DNA from: Cricetomys ansorgei
Taxonomy: Eukaryota; Chordata; Mammalia; Rodentia; Nesomyidae
NCBI GenBank assembly: GCA_026225945.1
Contig: JAMJFZ010004061.1
Location: forward strand, 22,122,001 to 22,186,000
Direction: 5' to 3'
DNA length: 64,000 bases
Positions 22,321-33,470 of this stretch are shown piece after piece. Below the pieces are notes generated by a model, which saw nothing but the letters and a program-made list of their open reading frames with translations, did no database searches and had not been told where the DNA came from. Numbering within the stretch: position 1 is the first letter of the stretch; each line of letters opens with the position of its first letter. The position numbers and the translations under genes were made by a program.

Positions 22321-22692
22321 TGCAATGATTAATCTCGATTATCGACTCAATAAGGTCTAGAATTATCTAGGAGACAAATACCTGTGCATGTCTTTGAGGG
22401 AGTTTCCAGATTAGGTTAACTGATTTAGGAAGACTCACCCTAAATGTGGGTAACACCATCTCCTGGATTTGGGTTTCTGACTGAAGAAAAACAGAAGCAA
22501 GGGAGGCACAAGCTTTCATCTGTCTCTGCTTCCTGACTGTGGATGCAACGTGACCAGCTGCCTCATGCTTCTGCCATCATGCCTTCCTCACCATGATGGA
22601 CTGCACCGACAAACTGTGAGCCCAAATAAACCATTCCTTAAGTCGCTGATGTCAGAGATGTTGCCACAACCAATGGGAAGAGTGACTAATAT
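22321..22692 (+). mobile_element. MTD-like MaLR LTR
   Basis: 'caatgattaatctcgattat', 'gtgcatgtctttgagggagt', 'caccctaaatgtgggtaaca', 'gcttcctgactgtggatgca', 'catgatggactgcacc' and the 'aaataaacc' polyadenylation area appear in MTD order. Sequence after it (to about 23060) may be internal MaLR DNA, but I cannot show this. A 128-codon frame starting in the LTR is accidental. Confidence 0.82.
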
Positions 22693-23274
22693 CAAAGTGG
22701 GTAGTAGGAAAACAGAACAGTTCTTCAGAGGTAGGAATAGACTCTCAAAAAGTAACTTCACATCAAGAAAATGTTGGCCTCTGGAACGAATGTATAAGAA
22801 GCAGAATTATTCATTACTGAACACACATTTTCATTTGAAAAACACGACTCTCTGGGGTACTGTTATTCAGCAAGAGTTGTATAGAGTGGGAAGAGGGAAA
22901 GTGCTCTGTTATGATCCGCAGCAAGAAGAACATTAATTATAAAGGATGATGCAGAGTGGATAGAGGAATTTAATTTGCAGCAAGAAGGATTTAAGTCTGA
23001 TGCGCTGAAGCTTCTTGACAGGAAGAGTTTCTTGCGGAAGTGTTCTTGGCAGAGATTATGGGCTCTTCTTTAATCCCATTATTACAGCTATCATCGTTCA
23101 AGGAAACCACCTCTCCTCTTAGAATTAGCCTTGTAAAATGCCAGTCTGATCACATTTATAGCTTTTTCTTACAACTGTTATAACTTTACTTCTGACTTCT
23201 GTGGTTGGTGTGTAAGTTGCTTCCTAAACTGTTTGAAGGACACAGTCTTGACTGAACATTATTTATTTCACATA
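22693..23274. other. No confident feature
   Basis: Flanks the MTD LTR on its 3' side; a duplicated GCAGCAAGAAG(G/A)A motif occurs at about 22918 and 22977. No gene recognised. Confidence 0.35.
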
Positions 23275-23456
23275 TCCTAGGCTGGCTCCTGCCTCATCAT
23301 ATAGCCAAGGGTGTTTTTGAATGTTGGATTCTCCCACCACTACCCCAGAGTGCTGACATTACAGGTGTACACCACAATGCAGTGGTAGACTCAAACCCAG
23401 GGCTTCGTGCACGCTGGGCAAGCACTTTGCCAACTGAGCTGCATCCCCAACCCTAC
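23275..23456 (-). mobile_element. B1 + ID composite SINE (B4/ID-B1-like), reverse
   Basis: The left half is a reversed B1-like body ('gacattacaggtgtacacca'). The right half is a reversed ID/tRNA-like head ('acccagggcttcgtgcacgc', 'gggcaagcactttgccaact'). Confidence 0.75.
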
Positions 23457-24232
23457 CAAGGAATTTTAAAATTCAAACAGTAAACTACAGACGGTCAAAT
23501 AAGATGAAGAAATGCTATCACACCGTTCTCCTGGAGAATCACAGAGTGCACAGTAAAATTTCGGGGAAGTGTCAAGGCTATGGAAGTCCTCAGAACTCTC
23601 AGAAGTCTCTGTAAATGGACTATATTCTTGTTTCGTGGCATGTAGTTGTAATCTCCACGGCCTTTTCTCTTTCCGTTCTCATCTCAACAGGCTAGGAAAC
23701 CCAGTGTCCAGCACTATACCTACCAATACATAATTCCTAGTACCTATCTGCTAAATGAGTAAAGATGCAAACCTATGGACACAAATCAGACAGTTGGTTA
23801 CTGAGTATCTTTGTCCCCTTTACTTCTCTCTGAACACTTGATAGGTTGTAGAGAGGGACATGTTACTGAGTGCTTACCCTATGCCAGTTGTTGTATTTCC
23901 ATATAAGAACCGATCCTTTTGGATGTGACCATTATGTTGTACATCCTTAGTAAAGACAGGCCAGGGGTGATTTGGATAACATAGTTCATTTTGTGACATT
24001 TGTCAAAAGTAAGTTGAGCAAATGGCTACTCGGAACTGTTTATATAGAGATCCTCAACCCAGACTATGTACCAAGTCAGGGCTCTCCCACCTGCCTTTGA
24101 GTGGTGACTAACAAAGTTCCCAGCACATCTTTCCGAGCCACAGTCAATATGTAGTCTATGCAGCCCTACAATGGTTGAGAGGCCAAGAATTTGGTTGTTG
24201 CTCAGAGTGTGAGGCAGAGTGTCTCAGCAGTC
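23457..24232. other. No confident feature
   Basis: A weak MIR-like 'tactgagtgcttaccctatg' at about 23862; otherwise unique. Confidence 0.35.
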
Positions 24233-24586
24233 CTGTATCAGTTACTTTTCTGTTGCTGTGATAAAGCACCATGACCAAAAGCAACTTAAGGAAGAGAGAG
24301 TTTATTTTGGCTCTTGATTCCAGAGAGATTAGAGTCCATCATAGAATGCAGTAAGTGGTGGGTGTGGTAGTAGGAGCAGTAAGCTGAGTGATCACATCTC
24401 AACTACAAGCACGGAGAGAGGTAACTAGAAGCAGAACGAAGTTATAAACTCTCAAACCCACCTCTAGTTAGTATTTTCTGCACCAAGGGTCTACCTTCTA
24501 AGACTCTCCAAACAGCGCCACCAACTGGTGACTAGGTGTCCAAGTGCTTGAGTCTATGGGGTATGTTCCTCATTCAGTTCACCACA
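24233..24586 (-). mobile_element. Rodent MaLR-type LTR, reverse
   Basis: 'acttttctgttgctgtgata', 'agcaccatgaccaaaagcaa', 'gagtccatcatagaatgc', 'ccaaacagcgccaccaactg' and 'cattcagttcaccaca' follow a common rodent LTR. The subfamily is not resolved. Confidence 0.75.
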
Positions 24587-24609
24587 TAGGAGTTAACTGA
24601 CTCCTATGT
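24584..24609. repeat. Perfect 10-bp inverted repeat with 6-nt loop
   Basis: ACATAGGAGT pairs with ACTCCTATGT around TAACTG, exactly at the LTR edge. Confidence 0.9.
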
Positions 24610-25212
24610 CCCTATCCTCTCTCACTCTCTAATTAAATTTCTGATTAATGTTTGTTGGGAAGTCTGCATTGCAATATGTGCTTGGGAAACATAGAGACAA
24701 AGCAGGCAGGCTCCCTCCCTTCTTCATGGAGTCTTCTGGCTGTTGGAGAGAGACAGAAATAATTAAGACAATGAAGAAAAACAAATTCTACCAAAGGGTC
24801 ACAACAGATAAAGGACACGATGAAAGGAAAGGGGTTGTCTTTGTGAAGAGAGTCACAGCTATAGAAAAAAGACATCTGAGAATCAGGGATTCATGTAGAG
24901 GCTTCAAGCTTCCTACTGGATCAAGGGCAATGGGCTTTGGTCTCAGAGCCTCAAGACAGGGAGCGAAAGAAAGGCAGTGAACGTGAGAAATAGCTGAGGG
25001 TCTTGGAAGAGGAACAAGGTTAATCTGATAACATACTGGCATTCTTTCAATCTAAAAACTTTATATACATTCCTTTTTAAGTAGGCAATATATGCATGTA
25101 GACCTATGCATAGATATATAGATACCCATAGAATACACGTAGAATGTATAGACACGTGCATCTGACGCACATACGTGTGTATATATGTACATATACATTT
25201 ACTTTTTATTTT
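24610..25212. other. No confident feature
   Basis: 24705-24900 resembles an ancient mammalian repeat ('tcatggagtcttctggctgt', 'gagacagaaataattaagac') but I cannot name it. 25080-25190 is TATA/ACGTGT-rich low-complexity DNA. Confidence 0.3.
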
Positions 25213-25295
25213 CTTGAGACCAGGTCTCATTCTGATACACAGGACTGCTTCAAAATGCCAATTGTCCTGACTCAGCCTTCCATTCATCTTTCCCA
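25213..25295 (-). mobile_element. B1 fragment, reverse
   Basis: 'cttgagaccaggtctcattc' and 'ctgactcagcctt' match a diverged reversed B1. Confidence 0.5.
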
Positions 25296-26240
25296 AGCTG
25301 GGAGAGAGTCACAGCTTCTGGTTTATTTGTTTGTCAATATATTTTGAAGAAAACTTGAGGTTATTCAGAGATCTTTAGCAGCTTGAGAATCCCACCAGCT
25401 GCCACATTGTTCCAGTTGTCTGCAATGCTTACAAAATTTAGGTAAGGCTTTAATCTGTCAACCAAAGAGGGGGGGAATTTGAGAACTGAGAACATCATGT
25501 TTATATGGGGACAATTAGGATGCAATCCTGGCAAACAAAACTTGTAGCTGTTCAGAAAATATGCTTCAAGATTTTCCAAAATGACAGCCATGTGTATGGC
25601 ATTCAACCACAAATGCTGAATTCTGATTAGCAAATGCTTCTGGACTCCATTTTAAGTTCCTCAATCCAAGGTTACTTCATTTTGGTTGCATTTCTGTTTC
25701 AGTTTTAGGTACCATCATCAACTGGGCAGTGCCAAACAACTGTGTAGGACAAATGGTTCTAGCCATATTTTACTGTCTTTACCATTGCACTGGTACCCAT
25801 TTCACAAATGAAAGCTTTGACTGTGGAAGCAGGCAAACTCATATTTGGTAGACATGGTAGTACAATATGGCTCTTGCAAAAGATAACATACTTGGTTGTC
25901 ACACCCCCTAGTTTTGTTACCTTGTAGACCCAGAGACCAGCCACCAACCATCCACAGCAGTTTTTGATGCGCTAAAGTCAAAGCTCTGAAGGGGTTCCAG
26001 GAAATAATGCTCTTCCTTACTTTCCCTGGCTTCCAAAGGCTGCCTTCATTCTTTGATGTGGGACTGTCTCCCACCTTCAAAGCTAGCACAAGCATCTTTA
26101 AATTGTAGTCATTTCTCTTGTCGTTTCTCTTCTCCTGCCTTCTCGGCCTGCCCTGTCTTCCATTGTATTACCTCCTCTTTGATTCTGACCCTCTCACTCC
26201 TTTTTCTGGGAGTCTGTAATCAGACTTGGCCCACTGCTCT
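25296..26240. other. No recognisable feature
   Basis: Nearly 1 kb of unique-looking sequence; frames below 100 codons without domains. Confidence 0.4.
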
Positions 26241-26697
26241 GCCTAGTTTTATACCAGCTTGACACAATCTGAAGTAATTTGAGAGGCGGGAACCTCAATT
26301 GAGAAAATGCTTCCATAAGATAGGATGTAGGCAAGCCCGTAGAACATAAAAAAGTAGTGAGTGATTGATGTGGGAGGGCCACCCCTGGGCTGGTGGTCCT
26401 GGTTTCTATGAGAAAGCACAGGGGTAAGCTGTGATGAACAAGCCAGTAAATAGCACTCCTCCATTGCCTCTGCATCAACTCCTGCCTCCTGGTTCCCTCT
26501 TTGTATGGGTTTTTGCCTTAGCTTCCCTCAACTGACTGTGATTCAGGATGTGTAAGCCAAAAAAACAAAATTAAAAAAAACCCCAAAACCAAACCAAAAC
26601 AAACAAAAACACAACACCACCAACACAAACAAACCTTTATTTCTCAAGCTGCTTTTGGTCATGTTGTTTCATCACAACTGTAAGAACCATAAGACAC
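26241..26697 (+). mobile_element. Rodent MaLR-type LTR with an A/C-rich insertion
   Basis: 'tagttttataccagcttgac', 'gcgggaacctcaattgagaa', 'ctgggctggtggtcctggtt', 'aacaagccagtaaatagc' and 'gtttcatcacaactg' are in the order of the LTR family also present at 43.07 and 43.59 kb. The tail is interrupted by an A/C-rich segment (26559-26634). Confidence 0.8.
26559..26634 (+). repeat. A/C-rich low-complexity expansion
   Basis: About 75 bases of A and C only (a few T), replacing a short 'aataaacc' region of the LTR. Confidence 0.85.
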
Positions 26698-27227
26698 CCA
26701 CCATGATAATAATCCAAGATTATTTTCCTTCCTAAAAATCCTTAGCTCATCTTGCAAAATTGTTTTTAGCCACAGAAACAGACATATTTGTGAGTTCTGG
26801 CAAGGTGGTGGGCATCGCTGAGGAATCATTATTTAGCTTATTACAGGTAGCTTTAGGAACACTTCTATTAACTTATAAAGCGTTGTCTAGTAGAAGCAAG
26901 GGCCCTTCCCAGGAAACAACAGTAGGAACTATACTCCAATCTTAATTATGACAACTAAAACCGTTCTAGTGTAGGGTCGGATGGGGTAGATTAGCAGGAG
27001 CTGAGAACTAATCTACTGACTACAATCTGCTCTTTGAACTTTCCACACTTTAGGCAGCTTATCTAATTAGCATTTTATGTCTTAATTAACATAATAAAAG
27101 ATTTCCAGAAATAGGATCCTGTATAATCTCTCTCTACTTCATTGTCTTATTGATGTCTGTAGAGAAGCTTTGAGTATACTCAAATCCCTCTGAAGGTTCA
27201 ATATTTTTAGTATATGAAATAAAATGA
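26698..27227. other. No recognisable feature
   Basis: Unique AT-rich sequence. Confidence 0.4.
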
Positions 27228-27312
27228 CAAGGACTAGGGATATAGCTAAGTGGTAGGGCATTAGTCTGGTCCATGCAAGGCCCCAACTTCAATTACCAGC
27301 ACTGGTGGGAAA
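27228..27312 (+). mobile_element. ID-like tRNA-derived SINE
   Basis: 'ggactagggatatagctaag', 'tggtagggcattagtctggt' and 'caaggccccaacttcaatta' match the ID core. A box and B box are both degraded. Confidence 0.65.
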
Positions 27313-27884
27313 GACAGCATCTAAAACAACACACAAACCCACACGGATTTCATTACGTGATATTAACAGGTGTATGAAACTCAGAGGGTGCAAGATGTTG
27401 GGAAGTTTTATGGAGCTTGACCTCAGGATATGAACTTGGGTCTTTTGGAGGAGGGAGTGTTAGAGGTCAGAGAAGAATAATGAAAGGTCTGCACAGCAGG
27501 CAAAGGCTGTCCTGTGATGTTGATGACATCACCTAGGTAGTATTCTTGTGGTAACTTCTGTCTGGGCCAGGGGTCAGACCATCAGTCATGTTCCTCTGAA
27601 GGGTGACATTATCAAAGAAAATGTTCTGTGCCCACCTTTAATGCCTTGATGTAGACAGATGTAAACTTCTTACAATCAGGCAGCTCTGTGAAGCCATCCC
27701 TACGTCTGTGCATTGTATAGTTTTTCTGAATAACCAACTCAGAATAAAAGTGTAGAAATAGTTGACTGGTGGTATTTTGGTCTCTGTCATGTGATAATTT
27801 TTATTTCTACATATATTATGAACTCCTGGTTGTATTTCACTCATTGGGACTTTTGAATACCCAAACTTAGGGAAAAAAAAAACT
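27313..27884. other. No recognisable feature
   Basis: Unique sequence. Confidence 0.4.
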
Positions 27885-28178
27885 CTATGTGTATGTGCAT
27901 GTACATGTATGTAACGGTGCCATATGGAGGTCAGGAATGACCACAGGCGTTGGTCCTCACCGTCCACCTCATTTGATGCAAGGACTTTTATTGTTCGACA
28001 CTGCATTCACCAGGCTAGCTGGCTCACAGGGTTCCAGGATTCTCCTGCCTCAACCTCTCATCTCATTCTAGGAGCACTGGGATTGCAGAGACATGTGCTA
28101 TTATTATGTCTGGCTTTATGTGAGCCCTGGGGATTTGAATTTGGGTCCTCATGCTTGCACAGCAAGTGCCTGATTCCC
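27885..28178 (-). mobile_element. B4-type SINE, reverse
   Basis: 'atatggaggtcaggaatgac', 'ccaggctagctggctcacag', 'gcactgggattgcagagaca' and the head complement 'gggtcctcatgcttgcacag'. Confidence 0.8.
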
Positions 28179-28319
28179 TGATGTATCTATTACATTTTGG
28201 AATACTTAAATTTTTGCATGTATTTTGTCTTTTTGGAAGTCTTTGCTTCCCTTTTAAATATGAGCTTCCATCTTGGACTGCTCCCTTGAGTGTGAGAGGC
28301 TGGCTATATGACTTTCGAG

Positions 28320-28480
28320 TGCATTTGTATATGCACTACATTTTTAGAATTCTGGAGTTCTTTCAGCACATTAAAGATGCCAATACCATTGTCTTTTGTC
28401 TTCTGTTGTTTTTCTGTGAGGTGTCAGACATAGTTTTTATTGTGTTTTTCCCAGTATAATTCATTTCCTACCTCTTAATT
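28320..28480 (-). mobile_element. Ancient L1 (L1M-type) ORF2 fragment, reverse
   Basis: 'tagaattctggagttctttc', 'agcacattaaagatgccaat' and 'accattgtcttttgtcttct' match a conserved reversed L1 ORF2 segment. Confidence 0.5.
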
Positions 28481-28501
28481 TGTATTAGTTATTTGTCTCA
28501 T

Positions 28502-28528
28502 TGTGTGTGTGTGTGTGTGTGTGTGTGT
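28502..28528 (+). repeat. (GT)n microsatellite inside the LTR
   Basis: About 27 bases of GT, grown where other copies read 'ttgctgtga'. Confidence 0.95.
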
Positions 28529-28539
28529 CAAAATTTATC

Positions 28540-28582
28540 AAAAATAAACCCATCTGTAAGTTGCTTTGGTCAGGTATTTTGG
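28540..28582 (+). other. 43-bp segment inverted within the LTR
   Basis: This block reads AAATAAACCC...AAGTTGCTTTGGTCAGG, which is the forward orientation of the MTD 3' region (compare 22620-22665), while both flanks are reversed MTD. Reverse-complementing it restores the expected order. The block is bounded by AAAATA / TATTTT inverted repeats. Confidence 0.65.
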
Positions 28583-28728
28583 GTCCCAGTTCCAGGGTAC
28601 AGCCCTATCATGATGGGTTGGACATAGGAGCAGGAGCATGAAGCAGTTGCTCACAGTGCAGCCACCATCAGGAAGCAGAGATGGATGCTGGTGCTTTGCT
28701 TGATCCCCATTTTCCTTGTGTGTTTGCA

Positions 28729-29070
28729 TGTATGGGAGGGTGTGTGGGAGGGGGAGTGTGTGCACGTGTGCACGTGTGTGTGTGGGTTTGCTTGTCTACG
28801 CAGGTGAAGGTGGAAGTGCAGATTTGATGTCAGGATGTCCTCTGTTGCTTGCCTCCTTATTTTTTTGAGGCAAGATCTCTCATTGAATCTGGAGTCCACT
28901 GTTTAGATTAGGCTGGCTGGGCAGTGAGTCCTGGGGATTCTCTTGGCTCTGTTCCCCAGTGCTGGTTGGTGTTATAGATATGTGCTACCAAGCATGGTGC
29001 TGGGGATCTGATTTCAGGTCATTAGGACTGCGTAGTATGTTGTTAATTCACTGAGCTCTCTCCCTTGCCC
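28729..29070 (-). mobile_element. B4-type SINE inserted in the LTR, reverse
   Basis: GT-rich 3' end, 'gaggcaagatctctcattga', 'gattaggctggctgggcagt', 'ccccagtgctggttggtgtt' and a head complement ending 'ctgagctctctcccttgccc'. Confidence 0.8.
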
Positions 29071-29250
29071 CTCTGATTTCTCCTTTCAGTCTAGGATGTC
29101 AGCTCATAGAATGTTGCCTGCTGAAGTCCTGGTGGGTCTTCCCATCTCGGGACAATCTAGAAAAACCATCACAGACATGTGCAGAGGTTTGTGTCCTACG
29201 TGATTCTAAATCCCACCAACTTGGAAATTGAGGTTAATTATCATATTGCC

Positions 29251-29765
29251 TAAGGATTTATTTTATACCTGCTTTAAATTTTAAATTTAAATTTTATACC
29301 TTCCTTTATCTTTGGTTTTCAACCATTTTGAATGAGGTTCCCTGCTTGAAAGAACTGATCTTTAAAATGTCTACCTTGAAGAGTTTTATTTGTTGAAATA
29401 GAGAATTTTTACTTGGCTTAATTTTAGAGGGCTTTTAAAAATCCAGCTTCTCATGTGTTTTAACTATTTCGGTCTTCTAATGTCCTTGATATATTTTAAA
29501 ATCTCTGTTGATTAAAATAAATGATCAATTCAGAGTAGTCTACCCACCATTTTCTTTCACCTCTATATCCTTCTTACTATTTGTTTGTTTTATAACTTTG
29601 TATGCCATGATAAGAAATTGATAGGAATGTTATCTTCTAATGATCACCAAGTCCTTTCCTGGTTGTAAATGGGAGAAGAAGAGTAATCTTTATAAAGCTC
29701 TCTAAGTTTGAGTTGGTTGACAATTGGATCATAGCATTAGTTAGGTTCACTTTGCCTGCTTTTTA
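29251..29765. other. AT-rich stretch, possibly old L1
   Basis: Contains TTTAAATT repeats at 29270-29298. No firm assignment. Confidence 0.3.
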
Positions 29766-29966
29766 AAATATGTGCATGTGTGTGTGTGTGCATGTATGCG
29801 CACATGTGTGTACAGGTATCTTTGGAGCCCAAGAGAAGGCATTGCACCTCCTGGATCTGAAGTTTTAGGTGGTTGTAAGCCACCTGATATGGGTGCTGGG
29901 AATTAAATTCTGGTCCTCTGCAAGAACAATGTGCACATTTAACCACTGAACCATCTCTCCAGTTCT
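29766..29966 (-). mobile_element. B2/B3-type SINE, reverse
   Basis: 'gcccaagagaaggcattgca', 'gggtgctgggaattaaattc', 'tggtcctctgcaagaacaat' and the head complement 'ccactgaaccatctctccag'. Confidence 0.9.
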
Positions 29967-30429
29967 TTGTGTTTTTGGATATCCTTATGGCCAGCTTAGT
30001 TTGGCTTATGTAGGTCTGGTAGAACTTTAGGAGCTAAACACAGAAATATGACATAGTGTCTCTTTCCCATGTCAGTTTTCATGTCATTTCAATATACTCA
30101 GAAAGGGTGACAACAAGAATAATGAGTTCTCTGTCTTGAGCTTATGAACACCCCAATCTCTTCAAGGCAGTCCCCTGCCTATGTCTTGAGAGAGCTAACT
30201 CCTGTAGTTGTTCTTTGACCTCTACTCTCATTCCTTGGCATGCGCCTCTCACAAAATATACTAAACAAATGTAAAATCTGAAATCTTTACATTTTACATT
30301 ATATTTTTCTTTTATCATTTGTAAGATAAATAAAGGCTTGAAGATGTTTTAACTTTAATTGCTGCTCATCCTTTTTCAATATGTGTAAACTATCTCCAAG
30401 AGGAGAGTTTTGTTAATTATTTAACACTC
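29967..30429. other. No recognisable feature
   Basis: Unique AT-rich sequence; a duplicated TTTACATTTTACATT occurs at about 30288. Confidence 0.35.
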
Positions 30430-30595
30430 ATGTGTACTTGTACACATATTCTGCCTTTCTGTTGGTCTTTGTTTGTCTGCACAGTTGCCCTTTTATCTTG
30501 GAAAATTTTCTTTGTACCTGAAGAACTTCTTTAGTATTTCCTTAATGTCTTGTTGCTTGTGGCAAGTCATCTTACTAAGGGGAAATGTCTAGAAA
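30430..30595 (-). mobile_element. Ancient L1 (L1M-type) fragment, reverse
   Basis: 'gtacctgaagaacttcttta' and 'gtatttccttaatgtcttgt' match a reversed L1M ORF2 segment. Confidence 0.4.
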
Positions 30596-30602
30596 AGACA
30601 GT

Positions 30603-30682
30603 ATTTAATTATATAACCCAGTTTGGCCTTGAACTGTGCCCTGAGTTCTGGGATTACAGGTGTGTGCTAACATTCCAAATTT
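30603..30682 (-). mobile_element. B1 fragment, reverse
   Basis: 'cccagtttggccttgaactg', 'gttctgggattacaggtgtg'. Confidence 0.65.
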
Positions 30683-30721
30683 AGAAATATTCCTTTTTTG
30701 TGTTTGTAAACAAAAAGCTTA

Positions 30722-30897
30722 CAAATGTATGGAAACTGAATAACTCATTACTGAATGAAAAATGGGTCAAGATAGGACTTAAGAAAGAATTTTAAGACTT
30801 TCTAGGATTGAATGAAAATGAATGCAGAACATACTCAAATTTACAGGACAAAATGAAGGAGGTTCTAAAAGGCAAGTTCATAGCATTAAGTGCCTAT

Positions 30898-30967
<70 letters not shown>

Positions 30968-33470
30968 TCATAGTGGTAAACCTAAATCTCTAAAACAAAA
31001 AGAAACCACACCCCAAACAAGTAGACAGCAAGAAATAATCAAACTCAGGGTTGAAATCAGAACACCACCAACAAAAACAATAAAGAATTGATGAAACAGA
31101 GTTGGTTCTTTGAGAAAATCAATAATATTGACAAACCCTTAATCTGAATTAACTAAAAGGCAGAGAGTGAAGATCCAAATTAACAAAATTAGGGATAAAA
31201 GGGGGGTCATAACAATAGACATAAAGAACATTTCCCAGTTCATTTTTATAAGGTCACAGTTACCCTGATACTCAAACCACATGAAGACATTACAAAGAAA
31301 GAAAACTACACACCAATTTCCCTTATGATGATAGATGCAAAAATTCTCAATAAAATACTTTCAAACTGTATACAAGAATGCATTAAAAAGGTGATGCACC
31401 ATGATCAGGTAGGCTTCACCTCAGAGATCAAACATGTCGAACACACATAAATCAATAAATGTAATCCACCATATAAACAAACTGAAAGAAAAAAAAAACC
31501 CACATGATTATTTCAGTAGATGCAGAAAAGGCCTTTGTCAAAATCTAATACCCTTTCATGATAAGAGTCCTGGAGAGAGTAGGGGTACAAGGAACATACC
31601 TCAATATAATAAAGGCAGTTTACAGGAAGCCCATAACCAACATAAACTTAAATGAAGATAAACTCAAAGCAATTCCATTAAAATCCATTAATTTTAAATT
31701 AAATTCCGTTAAAATCAGGAACAAGACAAGGTTGTCAGCTCTTTCCACATATCTATTCAGTATCATACTTGATATTGTTTAGCTAGAGGAATAAGACAAC
31801 TAAAGGGAATTAAGGGGATACTAATTGGAAAGGAAGAAGTCAAAGTATCATTATTTGCAGATGAAACGATAGTATGAACAAGTGACCCTAAAAATTCCAC
31901 TGGTGAACCTTAAACACTTTCAACAAAGCAGCTGGATACAAAATTAGGTAACAAAAATTAGCACCCTTCCTATATGCAGATGACAGACCAAGAAACAAAT
32001 CAGGGAAATAACACCTTTCACCGTATCCTCAAACGAAATAAAATATCTTGAGGTAACTTTAACCAAGAGTAACTTTAAGAGAATGAAGTAAGAAATTGAA
32101 GAAGATATGATGGAAAGGCCTACTATGCCCATGGATCAGTAGGATTAACATGGCAAAATGTCCATCCTACCAAATACAATCTACAGATCCAGTGCAATCC
32201 CCATCAAAATTCGACATCATTCTTCAGGAATTTGAAACGACACTTTTCAGCTTCACATGGAAACAACTACAATAATAAAAACTCATGATAGCTAAAACAA
32301 TTGTGAATAGTAAAAGAACTGCTTCAGGCATCACCAGACCTCAAAATGTACCACATAGCTGTGGTAGTGACACAAGAACTGGCATATTGATCAATAGAAT
32401 GGAAGACCCAGACATAAATCCCAGTACCTATGGACACCTGGTTTTTGATAAAGAAGCCAGAAAAACACTGAAAAAAAAAACCCCTAACAAAAAAACAGCA
32501 TCTTCAACAAATGGTTCTGGTTAAATTGGATGGCAGCATGTAGAAAAATTTATCATCTTGCATAAAATACAACTCCAAATGGACCAAAGACCTTAACATA
32601 AAACCAGATACACTGAACCAGATAGAAGAGAAAGTGGGGAGTTGCTTTGAACTCATTGGCACAGGAAGACTTTCTGAACAGAACACCCTTAGCACAAAGA
32701 CTAAGATCAACAATTAATAAATGGGCCTGAGAAGCTTCTGAACAGCAAAAGGCACCTTCATTTGGGCAAAGTGGCTTCCTACAGAATGGGAAAAGGCTTT
32801 TTGTTTGTTTGTTTTGTTTGTTTTTTTACCAACTACACATCTGATAGAGGGTTAATTTCGAAAATATATGAAGAGCTTAAAAAAAAACTATATAGCAAGA
32901 CAACAAATAACCCAATTATAAATGGTGTACAGATCTGAACAGAATTCGCAAAAGAAATTCAAATGGCTGCCAATATCTTAAAGAAATGTTCAACATCCTT
33001 AATTACCAGGGAAATGTAAGTTAAAACTATTTTGAGATTTCATCTTATAACCCTCAGAATGGCTAAAATTAAAACAAATGACAGCTCATGCTGGTGAGGA
33101 TGTGGAGTAAGGGGAGCACTCATCCATTGCTGATGGGAGGGCAAACTTGTACAGCCACTATGGAAATCAGTGTGGCAGTTACTCAGGAAGATTGGAATAG
33201 ATTTACTTCAAGACCCAACTCTACCATACTCTTGGACATATACCCAAAAGACTCTTCATCATACCACAGAAAGAACTTTCTCAATCACTCTATTCATAAT
33301 AGCCAGAAATTGGAAACAACCTAGATGTCCCTCAACAGATGAATGGGTGAATAAAATGTACATTTACACACTGGAATGTTAATCAGCCATTAAAAAATAA
33401 AATCATGAAATTCACAGGTAAATGAATGGAATTAGAATAAAATCATTTTGAATGAAGTAACCCAGGGGGT
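30722..33470 (+). pseudogene. L1 ORF2 (reverse transcriptase) remnant
   Basis: This DNA once encoded the L1 endonuclease/reverse transcriptase that copies L1 RNA at nicked chromosomal DNA. The endonuclease domain is missing. The pre-RT segment (30722-31225) matches L1, including the 'aggcaagttcatagcattaa' region. RT sequence spans about 31230-32200. The catalytic FADD box reads FADE at 31854-31865 (GAT-GAA), followed by a TGA stop at 31875-31877. The C-terminal part is at 32200-33470 (for example 'gaggatgtggagtaagggga'). The reading is broken into at least six short frames, and a 65-bp (AG)n run interrupts the pre-RT part. It cannot make a functional protein. Confidence 0.9.
30898..30963 (+). 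repeat. (AG)n microsatellite inside L1 ORF2
   Basis: About 65 bases of AG with one AAAG interruption, in place of the coding sequence between the 'taagtgcct' and 'aaatctca' portions of ORF2. Confidence 0.97.

Larger units (their letters stand above)
28482..29250 (-). mobile_element. MTD-like MaLR LTR, reverse, with micro-inversion and SINE insertion
   Basis: The reversed LTR starts at 'tattagttatttgtctcatt' (28482) and passes through a (GT)n expansion and a block in the wrong orientation (28540-28582). It resumes with 'ccagggtacagccctatcat', is split by a B4-type SINE (28729-29070), and finishes with 'tggtgggtcttcccatctcg' and 'gtgattctaaatcccaccaa'. Confidence 0.78.

Noticed and set aside
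22550..22936. 128-codon frame
   Set aside because: It begins inside an MTD LTR and continues into non-coding flank. No protein similarity recognised.
23850..23960. MIR fragment
   Set aside because: Only one short motif matches; the rest cannot be aligned by eye.
27228..27312. tRNA gene
   Set aside because: Matches the ID SINE core with degraded boxes, not a tRNA.
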